Below, piece after piece: positions 15,538 to 23,402 of a DNA stretch of 64,000 nt. The stretch spans positions 4,588,001 through 4,652,000 of the forward strand of contig CP108997.1 in NCBI GenBank assembly GCA_036226585.1, in the 5' to 3' direction. Each line of letters opens with the position of its first letter. Position 1 is the stretch's first letter. Origin of the DNA: Streptomyces sp. NBC_00708. GTDB lineage: Bacteria > Actinomycetota > Actinomycetes > Streptomycetales > Streptomycetaceae. Below the pieces are notes generated by a model. That model made no database searches, was not told the DNA's origin, and saw only the letters and a list, made by a program, of their open reading frames with translations. Both the position numbers and the translations under genes were made by a program.

Positions 15538-16125
15538 TTATCCCTCGTGGTGTTCCTCGGCCCCGGGGTGTCCGGGGCCGAGGAACACCACGAGGTCCGG
15601 GCCGCCCGCCGGCGCCGGAACCTCACGCCAGCCGAGGCGCCGGTAGAGGCGTACGGCGGCCCCGGCGTTCCGTGAGGTCAGCAGCCAGCAGCGGCCCTCG
15701 GGCGCGGACGTGGTCACCGACTCCAGCAGCGCCGCCGCCAGTCCGGCGCCCCGGGCCGCCGGGCTGAGCGCCAGCTCGTCCACCTCCCGCGCGCCGACGA
15801 GCCAGGCGGCCGTGCGCTCAGGGCCCAGCAGCGAGGCGACGGCCGCGTAGGCGCGGGTGGCGGGAAAGGGGGCGGGTGTGGTCCAGGCCGTGGCGAACCC
15901 CACCACGGCGGCGGAGCCCGGCTCGTCCGGGTCGCCGCTCAGCGCCAGCGCCGCCCGGAACCCCGGGCGCCGGGCGTCCTCGCGCAGCCGCTCCGTGTAG
16001 CCGGCGGCCTCGGCCGGGTCCTCGTGCCATGGCGGCCCCGCGAACGCCTCCGCGTAGACGCGGCGCACCCCGTCCTCGTACGCCAACACGTCGCTCGGCC
16101 CCACCTGTTGGACCCACATGGCCAT
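15538..16125 (-). CDS. GNAT-family N-acetyltransferase with a hairpin-encoded C-terminus
   Basis: A 195-residue acetyltransferase. The acetyl-CoA-binding region is visible as VDELALSPAARGAGLAAALL (motif A, Arg/Gly-rich loop), followed by the NAGAAVRLYRRLGWREV motif typical of GNAT enzymes. The substrate is unknown. The last 18 codons lie within a perfect 24-bp inverted repeat, so the C-terminal VVFLGPG-to-EEHHEG segment is dictated by a terminator-like hairpin. ATG 16125 is used; a second ATG at 16119 is possible. Confidence 0.85.
   Translation of the reverse strand: MAMWVQQVGPSDVLAYEDGVRRVYAEAFAGPPWHEDPAEAAGYTERLREDARRPGFRAALALSGDPDEPGSAAVVGFATAWTTPAPFPATRAYAAVASLLGPERTAAWLVGAREVDELALSPAARGAGLAAALLESVTTSAPEGRCWLLTSRNAGAAVRLYRRLGWREVPAPAGGPDLVVFLGPGHPGAEEHHEG
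15543..15595. terminator. Perfect 24-bp hairpin inside the 3' end of the GNAT gene
   Basis: Arms 15543-15566 and 15572-15595 are exact complements with a 5-nt loop. The structure begins 3 bp from the stop codon, entirely within the coding sequence. It is stable enough to act as a terminator in either direction, so the GNAT gene appears to carry its own terminator in its last codons. Confidence 0.8.
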
Positions 16126-16368
16126 GTCCCGGCCCCCCGTCGTCCATGTCGCGCGCACCGGTCGGCCCGCCCCGGGGAGTCTACGAACGGCATCCGGAGG
16201 ACGCGTGCGCGCACAGGGGGCCCGCCCCTGGGCCCCTGGGCCCACGCCCCGGACCAGGGGTGCCCCCTACTCTCGTGAACCGACCACCCGCCAGCCGCCC
16301 CCGTGCCGCCGCCCGCGGTGCGACGGGAGAGGAGGGCGGCCCCTCACGTGTTCCGAGGTGACGTGCCG
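16126..16368. other. Divergent intergenic region between the GNAT gene and the 16369 gene
   Basis: A 243-bp gap between divergently transcribed genes, rich in GGGCCC-type short palindromes (around 16218-16260). Promoters for both directions must lie here. A TACTCT hexamer near 16269 could serve the rightward gene, but no convincing -35 is seen. Confidence 0.3.
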
Positions 16369-16962
16369 ATGAGTGACGGTTTCTTCTGCTCGTACCACCT
16401 GTGCTGGAGCCGCCCCGACGCCGAGTCCCTGCTCGGCGACCTGGAGGCGGCGGGGGTGCGGGCCGACCACCCGGTCACCCGGCGCATCTCCCTGCTCGGC
16501 CCCGGCGCCGAGCCGTCCGCCACCCAGTCCTTCGTGACCCGGGAGCAGCTGGTGCTGCTGGCCGGTCTGCAACGCCTCGACCGGGTCGACTTCCTGCTCT
16601 GGCTGCCCTGCGGGGGAGAGGTCCGGGCCCGGGTCGGACGCGGCGCGGACGGGGCGGTCGAGCTGCGCTTCGGCCTCGGCCTGCTGGACCGCGCCGACCA
16701 GGAGCGGGCGGTGCGCGCGATACGCGAGGCGATCGGGCGGGCCTCGCTGCTCTGCGTCGGCTTCGTGCTCGACCGCGAGGGCGCCTCCGGGGCCACCGAC
16801 TGGCCCGGCTTCATCGTCAAGGGCTCGGTGTACTTCGACTGCTGGCCGGACACGCTCGCCGTGCTGCCCGAAGTGGCCGCAGCCCAGCCGCAGCTGTCCG
16901 GCGTCAACTCCTTCGAGCAGTCGCCGTGGGTCGTCTACGGCAGCGACGTGCCCAACCGCTAG
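16369..16962 (+). CDS. Hypothetical protein of 197 residues
   Basis: Start ATG 16369 has GAGGTGA upstream. The protein is soluble, without signal peptide or membrane helices, and starts MSDGFFCSYHLCWSRPDAESLL. It contains an alternating hydrophobic core (RVDFLLWLPCGGEVRARVG, then SLLCVGFVLDREG and GFIVKGSVYFDCWPD). The family is not recognised. It ends 9 bp from the convergent lipoprotein gene, leaving no room for a separate terminator. Confidence 0.7.
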   Translation: MSDGFFCSYHLCWSRPDAESLLGDLEAAGVRADHPVTRRISLLGPGAEPSATQSFVTREQLVLLAGLQRLDRVDFLLWLPCGGEVRARVGRGADGAVELRFGLGLLDRADQERAVRAIREAIGRASLLCVGFVLDREGASGATDWPGFIVKGSVYFDCWPDTLAVLPEVAAAQPQLSGVNSFEQSPWVVYGSDVPNR

Positions 16963-16971
16963 CGGGGACGG

Positions 16972-17547
16972 CTACTTGACCGTGATCGAGGCGACGAACG
17001 CGTCCAGATCGTCCGCGCTGAGCGCGCCCTTCACCGCGTTGATCCGGATCGCGAACGGCACGTCCTTCGAGTCGACGCCCGCGACCACCACGCCCGTCAT
17101 CCGGGTGCCCTTCGCCGGGGTGCGCTCCGTGCCGGCCGAGGTGAACTCGTAGTCGATCCTGCGGGCCTGCCGGGCGCTCTCCTCGCCCGCGAGCCGCACG
17201 TCCGTCGTCTCCTTGCGCGTCGTGCCCAGCCCGATTCCGGCGCCCGCCGCCGCTGCCGCCTCCCCGGCGTCGCTCACCCCCCGGGCGAAGTCCAGCTGGA
17301 CCGAGACCATGCCCGTGCGCAGCCCCGACTCCTCCTTGAGCGCGACCGCCGCGTTCGCCGCGCCGCGCCCGGACGCGGACTGCTCCCGGTACCCCTCGTC
17401 CTTCGGGTAGCCGACGGACACGCTCGCCGTGTCCAGCGTCGCCCAGCCGTCCGGGACGGACGCGGCGGACCCGCCCCCGCAGCCGGTGAGCAGGGTCAGA
17501 CCGATGGCGGCGGCAGCGGCCGTGCCGCGTGCCCGGTACCTCTTCAT
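16972..17547 (-). CDS. Putative lipoprotein co-transcribed with the pilin-fusion gene
   Basis: A 191-residue protein. The lipoprotein signal has a basic start (KRYRARG), a short hydrophobic core and lipobox LTGC (Cys about residue 24), followed by a Gly/Ser linker. The mature part (SVGYPKDEGYREQ, then GVVVAGVDSKDVPFAIRINAV and a final ADDLDAFVASITVK) looks like a small secreted Streptomyces domain of unknown function. Its start is 38 bp after the stop of the gene at 17586-19544, with GAGG before the ATG, so both are probably one operon and may act together at the membrane. Confidence 0.75.
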   Translation of the reverse strand: MKRYRARGTAAAAAIGLTLLTGCGGGSAASVPDGWATLDTASVSVGYPKDEGYREQSASGRGAANAAVALKEESGLRTGMVSVQLDFARGVSDAGEAAAAAGAGIGLGTTRKETTDVRLAGEESARQARRIDYEFTSAGTERTPAKGTRMTGVVVAGVDSKDVPFAIRINAVKGALSADDLDAFVASITVK

Positions 17548-17585
17548 CGTCGTCCTCGCCTCTCGCCTCGTGAGTCGTACGGGGG

Positions 17586-19544
17586 TCAGTTCGCGCAGTA
17601 GCTGTACGGAAGGTACGTGCGCGTGCCGTCCTGCGGGGCTCCCAGGAACCGCGCGTCGGTCAGGGTCTCCTCCTTGTGCTCCTCGGTGACGTTCATCCCC
17701 AGGCTCATGCCCAGCGAGAGCTCGAATCCGAACTCCTGGGCGTCGGTCTCGCCGTGGTACCGCATGTCCGTGGAGAGCCCGTCCTCGAACATCAGCTGCT
17801 CGAAGGGGTCGTTCCCGGCCGGCTTCTTCTGGAGCGAGTGGTCCCCGAACAGGTAGGCGAAGGGGGCGGTGTTGTCGCCCGAGCCGTCCAGCCACTGTTC
17901 GGCGACGGCCCGTTCGTCCTCGGTGGCCCGGTCCGTGCCCTTGCCGAAGACGAGCGAGTTGCCGGTCACCCGGATGCCGGACTCGGTGGAGGAGCCGGTC
18001 ACCCCGCCCTTCCCGCCGCGCTTGTCCTTGTCCTTCTTGCCGTTGTCGACGCCGTCCTCGATCTTCCCGGAGGCCGTACCGCTGCTCTCGACGGTCTGCG
18101 TCATGTCGATCCGTACGAGCCTGCCGGTCTTCTGGTCGCGGGTGACCGTCATCGTTCCCGTACGGCTCTGCCGGCCGCCCAGCGCACCGGTCACCGGGCC
18201 CGCCGTCCCCGACGCCTTGGCCTCCAGGTCCAGCTTGGCGCTGTAGGTGTACGACTCGTTGCCGCTGATGTCGTCCTTGGTGACGGTCACATCGGGAGCG
18301 AACGTGGCCCTGCCGCCGAGCCGCGCGCCGAGTCCGGACGCCTCGCCCGCGTCGACCGACAGCCCGCCGTCCGCGTAGGCGTTCAGACCGACCGTCGCGT
18401 AGGAGATCTTCTTGTCACCGATCTTCCTCTCGACGTCCTCCTTCTTCTCGGCCCACTTCATGCCCGAGTACCAGCCGCCGCCGTAGCCTCCGCTGTACTT
18501 CGTCGAGGTCTCCCACATCTTCATCTCCTCGATGTCGTCCCGCAGTTCAGCGGCCTGCTCCTCACTCTCGAAGACCCAGGTGTCACCGTTGGTGATCTTG
18601 ATCCCGCCGCCGACGTCGACCTCCGCCCTGCCGTACTTGCCGAGCTTCCCGCCCGCCTTGGCGCTCGCCCCGACGGACGCGGCGTCCGTGAACGTCATGG
18701 TGACGACCTTGTCGTCCCCGTCCACCGTGCCGTCCCCGTTCACATCGGTGCTGGCGAGGCTCACCGTCTGCTGGAAGCCGTACTCGTTGCCCCACTCGAA
18801 CCAGCCGACCTTCACCTTGTCGCCCACCGTGTCCGAGATGCTGGATATCTGGCACTGGTCGGGCTCGTAGTCCGCGTCGGTCCTCGGCCCGGCCTCGTCG
18901 CCGCCGTCCGCGTCGGCGCAGGCCGCCCCACCGCCGGTGACCGACGCGACGGCGCAGCGGAACCGGTCGCTGATGCCGGCCGCCACCCCGGTCGTGATCA
19001 GCGCCAGCACGATGGCGGTGGCCAGGACGATCACCCCGAGGTACTCGGTCGCGGAGGCGCCCGCGTCCCGCCAGCTGTACGGGGCGGCCATCGGCTCCGG
19101 CTCGCCGTCCTCCATCAGCCGGTCGAGGCCCAGGCCCACCACCGTCCCGGTCGCCGCCGCCACGAGGGGCATCAGGACGCCCTCGGCCCCGACGGCCTGC
19201 CGGGCCATCGCGTAGCCGTAGCAGAGGCCGCCCAGCGGCACGCCCAGACCGGCGAGCAGGTACGACGCCCGGGAACCGCGCCGCTCCTCGGGCAGCACCC
19301 GGACGGCGGCGAGCACGGTGAGCACGGTGGTGAGGACGGCCGGCACGTGCAGCAGGCCCAGCCGCCAGGCGAAGGAATCGAGCCGGTCCCCGGTGGCCAG
19401 CATGGCGACGAGACCGCGCGAGACCAGGTATCCGGCGGCGAGGTAGACGACCGTGCCGGCGGCCCAGCTGCGGGCCAGCGGGAAGAACGCGCTCCCGGGG
19501 CCGCCCCCGTCCCCCGCCGTGCTCCTGCCGCTGCCACCGCTCAC
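17586..19544 (-). CDS. Multi-span membrane protein with an embedded Flp-type pilin segment and a large exported domain
   Basis: A 652-residue protein of unusual architecture; the whole is not recognised. Residues 26-145 form four hydrophobic spans. Residues 158-200 read WRDAG/ASATEYLGVIVLA and continue as a 20-residue hydrophobic helix and GISDRFRCAVASV, aligning well with the Flp pilin at 6668 (Glu +5, Tyr +6 after Gly). After this comes about 450 residues of polar, beta-prone sequence. It includes a Ca-binding-like DVNGDGTVDGDD loop (267-278), Gly/Tyr-rich and Lys/Asp-rich stretches, and a final YLPYSYCAN. GTG 19544 follows GGAGGGGGAG. A prepilin peptidase gene lies 770 bp away. Cleavage at the pilin site would separate the four-span domain from the exported part. 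Confidence 0.85.
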   Translation of the reverse strand: MSGGSGRSTAGDGGGPGSAFFPLARSWAAGTVVYLAAGYLVSRGLVAMLATGDRLDSFAWRLGLLHVPAVLTTVLTVLAAVRVLPEERRGSRASYLLAGLGVPLGGLCYGYAMARQAVGAEGVLMPLVAAATGTVVGLGLDRLMEDGEPEPMAAPYSWRDAGASATEYLGVIVLATAIVLALITTGVAAGISDRFRCAVASVTGGGAACADADGGDEAGPRTDADYEPDQCQISSISDTVGDKVKVGWFEWGNEYGFQQTVSLASTDVNGDGTVDGDDKVVTMTFTDAASVGASAKAGGKLGKYGRAEVDVGGGIKITNGDTWVFESEEQAAELRDDIEEMKMWETSTKYSGGYGGGWYSGMKWAEKKEDVERKIGDKKISYATVGLNAYADGGLSVDAGEASGLGARLGGRATFAPDVTVTKDDISGNESYTYSAKLDLEAKASGTAGPVTGALGGRQSRTGTMTVTRDQKTGRLVRIDMTQTVESSGTASGKIEDGVDNGKKDKDKRGGKGGVTGSSTESGIRVTGNSLVFGKGTDRATEDERAVAEQWLDGSGDNTAPFAYLFGDHSLQKKPAGNDPFEQLMFEDGLSTDMRYHGETDAQEFGFELSLGMSLGMNVTEEHKEETLTDARFLGAPQDGTRTYLPYSYCAN

Positions 19545-19674
19545 GGTTCTCCCCCTCCGACGCCCGTCCCCGCCCCGCAGGACCTGGGTGTGGCGCGAGC
19601 GTAGGGGCGCCGGTGCCGTCCACGCGCGGGCCCCCGGGCCCCAATTCCGGGCCCAAATCCGGGAGAACAGGCCC

Positions 19675-19853
19675 TAGGGCGTGTCCGAAAAGTCCCGTCT
19701 GGCCCGCGACGCCTGGCACGCACTCTCGCCGCACCGGCCAACATCCCAAGTACGTCCAGTACGAGGGATGTCGGCCGGCACGCCGAGAGCACGCACCAGA
19801 CGCCGCAGGCCACGCCCTTCGGGCGTACGACGGGACTTTGCGGACACGCCCTA
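19675..19853. mobile_element. MITE-like 179-bp long inverted-repeat element
   Basis: The outer 25 bases at 19675-19699 and 19829-19853 are inverted copies with one mismatch (ends TAGGGCGTGTCCG). Inside, the arms continue as an imperfect palindrome (for example ACATCCC at 19741 against GGGATGT at 19765). The right arm has an extra small hairpin (GCCCTTCGGGC, 19814-19824). No open reading frame of transposase type is present, so it would be non-autonomous. TA is present at both tips, which could be a TA target duplication. Its right tip supplies the TAG stop of the DUF192 gene. Confidence 0.7.
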
Positions 19854-20222
19854 CGGAGCCTGGGTCACCCGCACCTGTACGCCCGGTCGCAGCCCCCACG
19901 CCGCCATGGCACCGGCCTCCGCCTCGATCACATGCCGGCCGCGCAGCCGGGGCAGACCCAGCCGGCCCGGCCGCAGGGTGTGGACCGCCAGCACGTTGAA
20001 CCTCCGGTCCAGGTACGCCACATCGATCGTGAACCGCATCCGGAAGGAGTGCACACTCCCGCACGGCGTGATCATCAGCGCCCCGTCGACCCCGTCCCGC
20101 CCGAGCAGCCCGCGCGCCCGGTGCCGGTAGGAGGCCGCGATCCGCAGCGGCACCCGGATCTCGGTCACCCCGTCCCGGTCCGTGATCGTGAGCGTTCCCG
20201 TGCCATCGCGCCATCGAGCCAT
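19851..20222 (-). CDS. DUF192 family protein
   Basis: A 123-residue protein covering the DUF192 fold: LRIAASYRHRARGLLGRDGVDGALMITPCGSVHSFRMRFTIDVAYLD near the middle, then a C-terminal AGAMAAWGLRPGVQVRV. The conserved Leu-Leu-Gly-Arg and the Cys/His-containing PCGSVHSFRM segment are present. The biochemical role is unknown; in actinobacteria the gene is often near prepilin peptidase and pilus genes. Its stop codon TAG (19853-19851) coincides with the tip of the inverted-repeat element, so the original C-terminus may have been changed by insertion. Start ATG 20222. Confidence 0.85.
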   Translation of the reverse strand: MARWRDGTGTLTITDRDGVTEIRVPLRIAASYRHRARGLLGRDGVDGALMITPCGSVHSFRMRFTIDVAYLDRRFNVLAVHTLRPGRLGLPRLRGRHVIEAEAGAMAAWGLRPGVQVRVTQAP

Positions 20223-20297
20223 GGCCCGACGGTAGCGGCGCCGTTGTGCCGCCGGGCCCGAATCCACAGGGCCAACCCCCTGCCCGCGCGCGCCGAT

Positions 20298-20303
20298 TAG
20301 GAT
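20298..20303 (+). promoter_or_regulatory. -10 hexamer of a predicted leaderless prepilin peptidase transcript
   Basis: TAGGAT ends 7 nt before GTG 20311, placing the predicted transcription start at the start codon; there is no ribosome-binding site. Confidence 0.45.
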
Positions 20304-20310
20304 CGCCGGG

Positions 20311-21171
20311 GTGTACGCCATGCTGATAGGGATCGCCGCGCTCTGGGGCGGAGCGACCGGCCTGCTGGTCCCGCGCGCCGCCTACCGGTTCTCCGTCCCG
20401 TCCGGCGAACCCTGGCGGGACGCCTGCCCGGCGGGCCACTGCCTCACCGGCCCCGCCCGCGGCTGGCTCGGCCCCGCCCGCTGCCGGGCCTGCGGGGAGC
20501 CGGTGGCGATGGGGGTGCGAACGGGTGCGGCGGTGCCCGGCACCGTGGCACCGGAACCGGCGGCCGTGGCGCCCGAACCCCGTACGGAACCGGCGGAGGG
20601 GGACCCCGTCACCCCGCCCCCCGGCACCCCCCGTTACGCCCACCGCCTCGCCCCCGTCCTCACCGCGCTGATCTGTGCCGCGCTCGCGTGGGGCACCGGG
20701 ACGCGGCCCGAGCTGGCGGTCTGGCTGGTGCTCGCACCGGTCGGCGTGCTCCTCGCGAGCATCGACCACCGCGTCCACCGGCTCCCCGACGCACTGACGC
20801 TGCCGGGCGCCGGGGCCGCCGCCGTGCTCCTGGGCCCGGCGGCACTCCTGCCGGAACACGCGGGGTCCTGGCTCTCCGCCCTGCTCGGCGGACTCGCCCT
20901 GGGCGGCTTCTACTTCCTGCTGTTCCTGATCAACCCGAACGGCATGAGCTTCGGCGACGTCAAACTCGCCCTCTCCCTGGGCACGGTCCTCGGCTGGTAC
21001 GGCTGGGCCGTCGTCTTCGCCGGAGGCTTCGCGGGCTTCCTCTTCGGGGCGGTGTACGGGGTGGGGCTCGTCGCTCTGCGGCGCGCCGGGCGGAACGCGA
21101 GCATCCCGTTCGGCCCGTTCATGCTCGCCGGAACGCTCCTGGGCCTGCTGTTCGGCGGGCTGGGCGCCTGA
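20311..21171 (+). CDS. Type IV prepilin peptidase (A24 family)
   Basis: A 286-residue integral membrane aspartic peptidase. Residues 1-75 resemble the N-terminal methylase-type domain, with a Cys cluster (ACPAGHC, then ARCRACGEP) that could bind a metal. After a Pro-rich linker come about six membrane helices with the two catalytic Asp motifs, SIDHRVHRLPDALT and GMSFGDVKLALSLG. It should cut the class III signals of Flp and the TadE proteins at 1-8820 and is the only such peptidase in the window. It is divergent from the DUF192 gene (88 bp). GTG 20311 appears leaderless. Confidence 0.9.
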   Translation: MYAMLIGIAALWGGATGLLVPRAAYRFSVPSGEPWRDACPAGHCLTGPARGWLGPARCRACGEPVAMGVRTGAAVPGTVAPEPAAVAPEPRTEPAEGDPVTPPPGTPRYAHRLAPVLTALICAALAWGTGTRPELAVWLVLAPVGVLLASIDHRVHRLPDALTLPGAGAAAVLLGPAALLPEHAGSWLSALLGGLALGGFYFLLFLINPNGMSFGDVKLALSLGTVLGWYGWAVVFAGGFAGFLFGAVYGVGLVALRRAGRNASIPFGPFMLAGTLLGLLFGGLGA

Positions 21172-21230
21172 GCGGCCCCGCCGGCGTAATCCGGTCGCGC
21201 CCGGTGACCGTCCCCTGTCAGCATGGGCCC

Positions 21231-22031
21231 ATGCCCGCGACTGCCGACAACGACGCGCCCCTGCCCGGAGAGTCCGCCCGGTTCGACGCCCTGGTCTCCG
21301 AGGCCGACAGCGTCTCCGTCGACGGCTGGGACTTCTCCTGGCTCGACGGCCGGGCCACCGAACAGCGCCCCTCCTGGGGGTACGCGCGGGCCATGGGGGA
21401 GCGGATGGGCCGCGCGCGGGCCGCGCTGGACATCCAGACGGGCGGGGGCGAGGTGCTGGCCTCCGTGCCGGAGCTGCCGCCGCTGGCCGTGGCCACCGAG
21501 TCCTGGCCGCCGAACATCGCCCGCGCCACCGCGCTGCTGCACCCGCGCGGGGCCGTCGTCGTCGCGGACGCGGACGAGCCGCCGCTGCCCTTCGCCGACG
21601 CGGCGTTCGACCTGGTGGTCAGCCGGCATCCGGTGACCACCTGGTGGGACGAGATCGCCCGGGTGCTGGCCCCCGGCGGCACGTACTTCTCCCAACAGGT
21701 GGGCCCCGCCAGCGTCTTCGAACTCGTCGAGTACTTCCTCGGACCGCAGCCGCCCGAGGTGCGCGGCGGGCGTGACCCGGAGCGGGCGCGGGCGGACGCG
21801 GAGGCGGCCGGGCTCGACGTCGTGGACCTGCGGTTCGAGCGGCTGCGCACCGAGTTCCTCGACATCGGCGCCGTCGTCTACTTCCTGCGCAAGGTGATCT
21901 GGATGGTGCCCGGCTTCACCGTCGAGCGGTACCGGGACCAACTCGCCGCGCTCCACCACCGGCTGGAGACCGAGGGCCCGTTCGTCGCCCACACCACCCG
22001 GTTCCTGATCGAGGCACGCAAACCCGTGTGA
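21231..22031 (+). CDS. SAM-dependent methyltransferase (class I)
   Basis: A 266-residue soluble protein with a class I methyltransferase core. The glycine-rich loop region is LDIQTGGGEVLASVP (about 67-81), the motif II area is VVVADADEPPLPFADAAFDLVVSRH (the last part equals the usual FDLV signature), and RVLAPGGTYFSQQVG is motif III. The C-terminal half probably selects the substrate, which is unknown. ATG 21231 has no ribosome-binding site; a CAGCAT hexamer 6 nt upstream could be a -10 for a leaderless mRNA. Confidence 0.85.
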   Translation: MPATADNDAPLPGESARFDALVSEADSVSVDGWDFSWLDGRATEQRPSWGYARAMGERMGRARAALDIQTGGGEVLASVPELPPLAVATESWPPNIARATALLHPRGAVVVADADEPPLPFADAAFDLVVSRHPVTTWWDEIARVLAPGGTYFSQQVGPASVFELVEYFLGPQPPEVRGGRDPERARADAEAAGLDVVDLRFERLRTEFLDIGAVVYFLRKVIWMVPGFTVERYRDQLAALHHRLETEGPFVAHTTRFLIEARKPV

Positions 22032-22099
22032 GGCCGACGCCCCCACCGGGCCCGAAGGATGGCACTCTGTTCGCTGAGCGCTCGGGGAAGGAGCAGGCC

Positions 22100-22558
22100 A
22101 TGGTGGACCGCGGCACCGACGGGGAGTCCACCGGCCCGCGCCGGGGCGGCGCCGAGTGGCTCAAGGGAGCCAGGATCGTCGCCGTCCTCGGCATCTTCTA
22201 CCGCCCCGAGGGCCGCATGGGCGAGCCGGAGGCCGTCTCGTTCGTGCTGGACGACGGCCAGTCGGTCCGTTTCACCTGTACGTCCGACGGCACCCTGCAC
22301 GTGGGCGCCGGCACCTGGCCGCGGCTGCCCGACTGGTGTGTGCCCGCCGCCCAGTGGGAGTTCGCCGCCCTGGCCGGTCTGCCGCAGCCGCCCGAGGGCG
22401 GGTGGACGGCCCTCAGCACCGACGAGCGCAGGGACGAGCGGGGCGAGGTCCACAGGGCCGTGATCCGCTGCGAGGGCGGCCGGTTCGTGATCGTCGGCGG
22501 GGACACCGTGGGCGTCCGCTTCACCCGGGGGCACCGGGGCGCCGCCGCCGCGACCTGA
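22100..22558 (+). CDS. Hypothetical protein of 152 residues
   Basis: ATG 22100 is supported by AAGGAG 7 nt upstream. A longer reading from GTG 22028 would overlap the methyltransferase stop. The protein is soluble, with VAVLGIFYRPEGRMGEPEAVSFVLDDGQSVRFTC suggesting a small beta-rich fold and two Trp-rich turns. The family is not recognised. It probably belongs to the methyltransferase transcript. Confidence 0.65.
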   Translation: MVDRGTDGESTGPRRGGAEWLKGARIVAVLGIFYRPEGRMGEPEAVSFVLDDGQSVRFTCTSDGTLHVGAGTWPRLPDWCVPAAQWEFAALAGLPQPPEGGWTALSTDERRDERGEVHRAVIRCEGGRFVIVGGDTVGVRFTRGHRGAAAAT

Positions 22559-22606
22559 CGGGCCACCACGGACCAACTCCCGCCGCCTGCAAGCGGGTTC
22601 CTGTTC

Positions 22607-22612
22607 CATACT
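22607..22612 (+). promoter_or_regulatory. -10 hexamer of a predicted leaderless lipoprotein transcript
   Basis: CATACT ends 7 nt before ATG 22620, with no ribosome-binding site between them. Confidence 0.4.
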
Positions 22613-22619
22613 TGTACCC

Positions 22620-23135
22620 ATGGCCTCTGCGAGACGTACGGCCCCGTTCCGCGCCGGTGCGGCCCTGATCCTCCTGGGCGCGGCCCTCACGGGCTGCGGC
22701 ACGGTCCTGGTCTACGACGACGGCTCCGGCTCCCCGACCTCCGCGGCCTCCCCGCAGGGCGACGAGGCCCGCGGCGACGCCGTCCCGCACTACGCGGAGA
22801 ACCACGCCTTCCAGTCCACCGCCGACCTGTCCGAGGCCGACCGGGTCCGGGGCGAGGCGGAGGTGGAGAAGGTGAAGTGGGGACTCGCCGCGCTCGCGGA
22901 GGGGCGCAAGTCCACCGAGGCCGGTGTCCTCAAGGTGCTGCACGGCCTCGGATACCCCGACGGGACCGTCACCACCGGCTCCTTCGGTCCGCACCGCACC
23001 TCGTTCACCGTGTCGCTCGGCACCCTGTGCGTGCAGGGGTCGCTGGACGGTGTGGTCAACGGACTCGTCCGGGCCGAGGCGCATGGCCTCTACATGGAGG
23101 GGACGGGCTGCGTGAAGCCGCAGGGCGGCCATTGA
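22620..23135 (+). CDS. Putative lipoprotein
   Basis: A 171-residue protein. It has a basic start (ASARRTAPFR), hydrophobic core and lipobox LTGC (Cys about residue 25), then a Ser/Pro/Asp linker. The mature domain (TADLSEADRVRGEAEVEKVKWGLAALAEG, then VLKVLHGLGYPDGTVTTG) is probably alpha/beta and carries two further Cys, one in the final GTGCVKPQ segment. The function is unknown. The gene is monocistronic, followed by a region with a strong T-tract terminator. Confidence 0.75.
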   Translation: MASARRTAPFRAGAALILLGAALTGCGTVLVYDDGSGSPTSAASPQGDEARGDAVPHYAENHAFQSTADLSEADRVRGEAEVEKVKWGLAALAEGRKSTEAGVLKVLHGLGYPDGTVTTGSFGPHRTSFTVSLGTLCVQGSLDGVVNGLVRAEAHGLYMEGTGCVKPQGGH

Positions 23136-23336
23136 CGAACGGAATGTGGACATCCTGTGGACGTCTCGGGCGTGTTTCCGGTGGTGGTCCCGTACTCCTG
23201 GGTATCTGCGCAGGTCACAGCCTTACGGGGCCGTCGCAGCAGTGTCCGGAGCGGAGTCCTTCACTCTCGGAGAGTAATTATTTCGCGCCGCGGCACCCAC
23301 CATCACTTACGAAGGGTTATGGTGGAAACCCCCCTC
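23136..23336 (+). ncRNA. Candidate small RNA or long 3' UTR upstream of a strong terminator
   Basis: No supported coding sequence lies in this 200-nt stretch. It has a locally AT-richer patch (GAGAGTAATTATTTCG near 23268-23284), a small hairpin (ACTCT/AGAGT near 23262-23274) and a second one, CCACCAT (23297-23303) with ATGGTGG (23319-23325), directly followed by the intrinsic terminator. This arrangement resembles a free-standing small RNA, but it may equally be the 3' UTR of the lipoprotein mRNA. Confidence 0.3.
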
Positions 23337-23377
23337 GGGCCGGTCCGTAACCCCCCCCACGGACCGGCCCGTTTTTT
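23337..23377 (+). terminator. Intrinsic terminator with T-tract
   Basis: 12-bp perfect stem (23337-23348 / 23359-23370), 10-nt C-rich loop and a run of six T (23372-23377), rare in Streptomyces. It serves the rightward transcript and lies 26 bp from the stop of the convergent aldo/keto reductase. Confidence 0.85.
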
Positions 23378-23402
23378 GTGCCCGGGGTGTTCCCGCCGGG
23401 CT

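Noticed and set aside
23160..23380. 6S RNA
   Set aside because: The sequence lacks a convincing closing stem with central bubble by eye, and the neighbours do not match the place I recall for 6S RNA in S. coelicolor; kept only as a generic small-RNA candidate.
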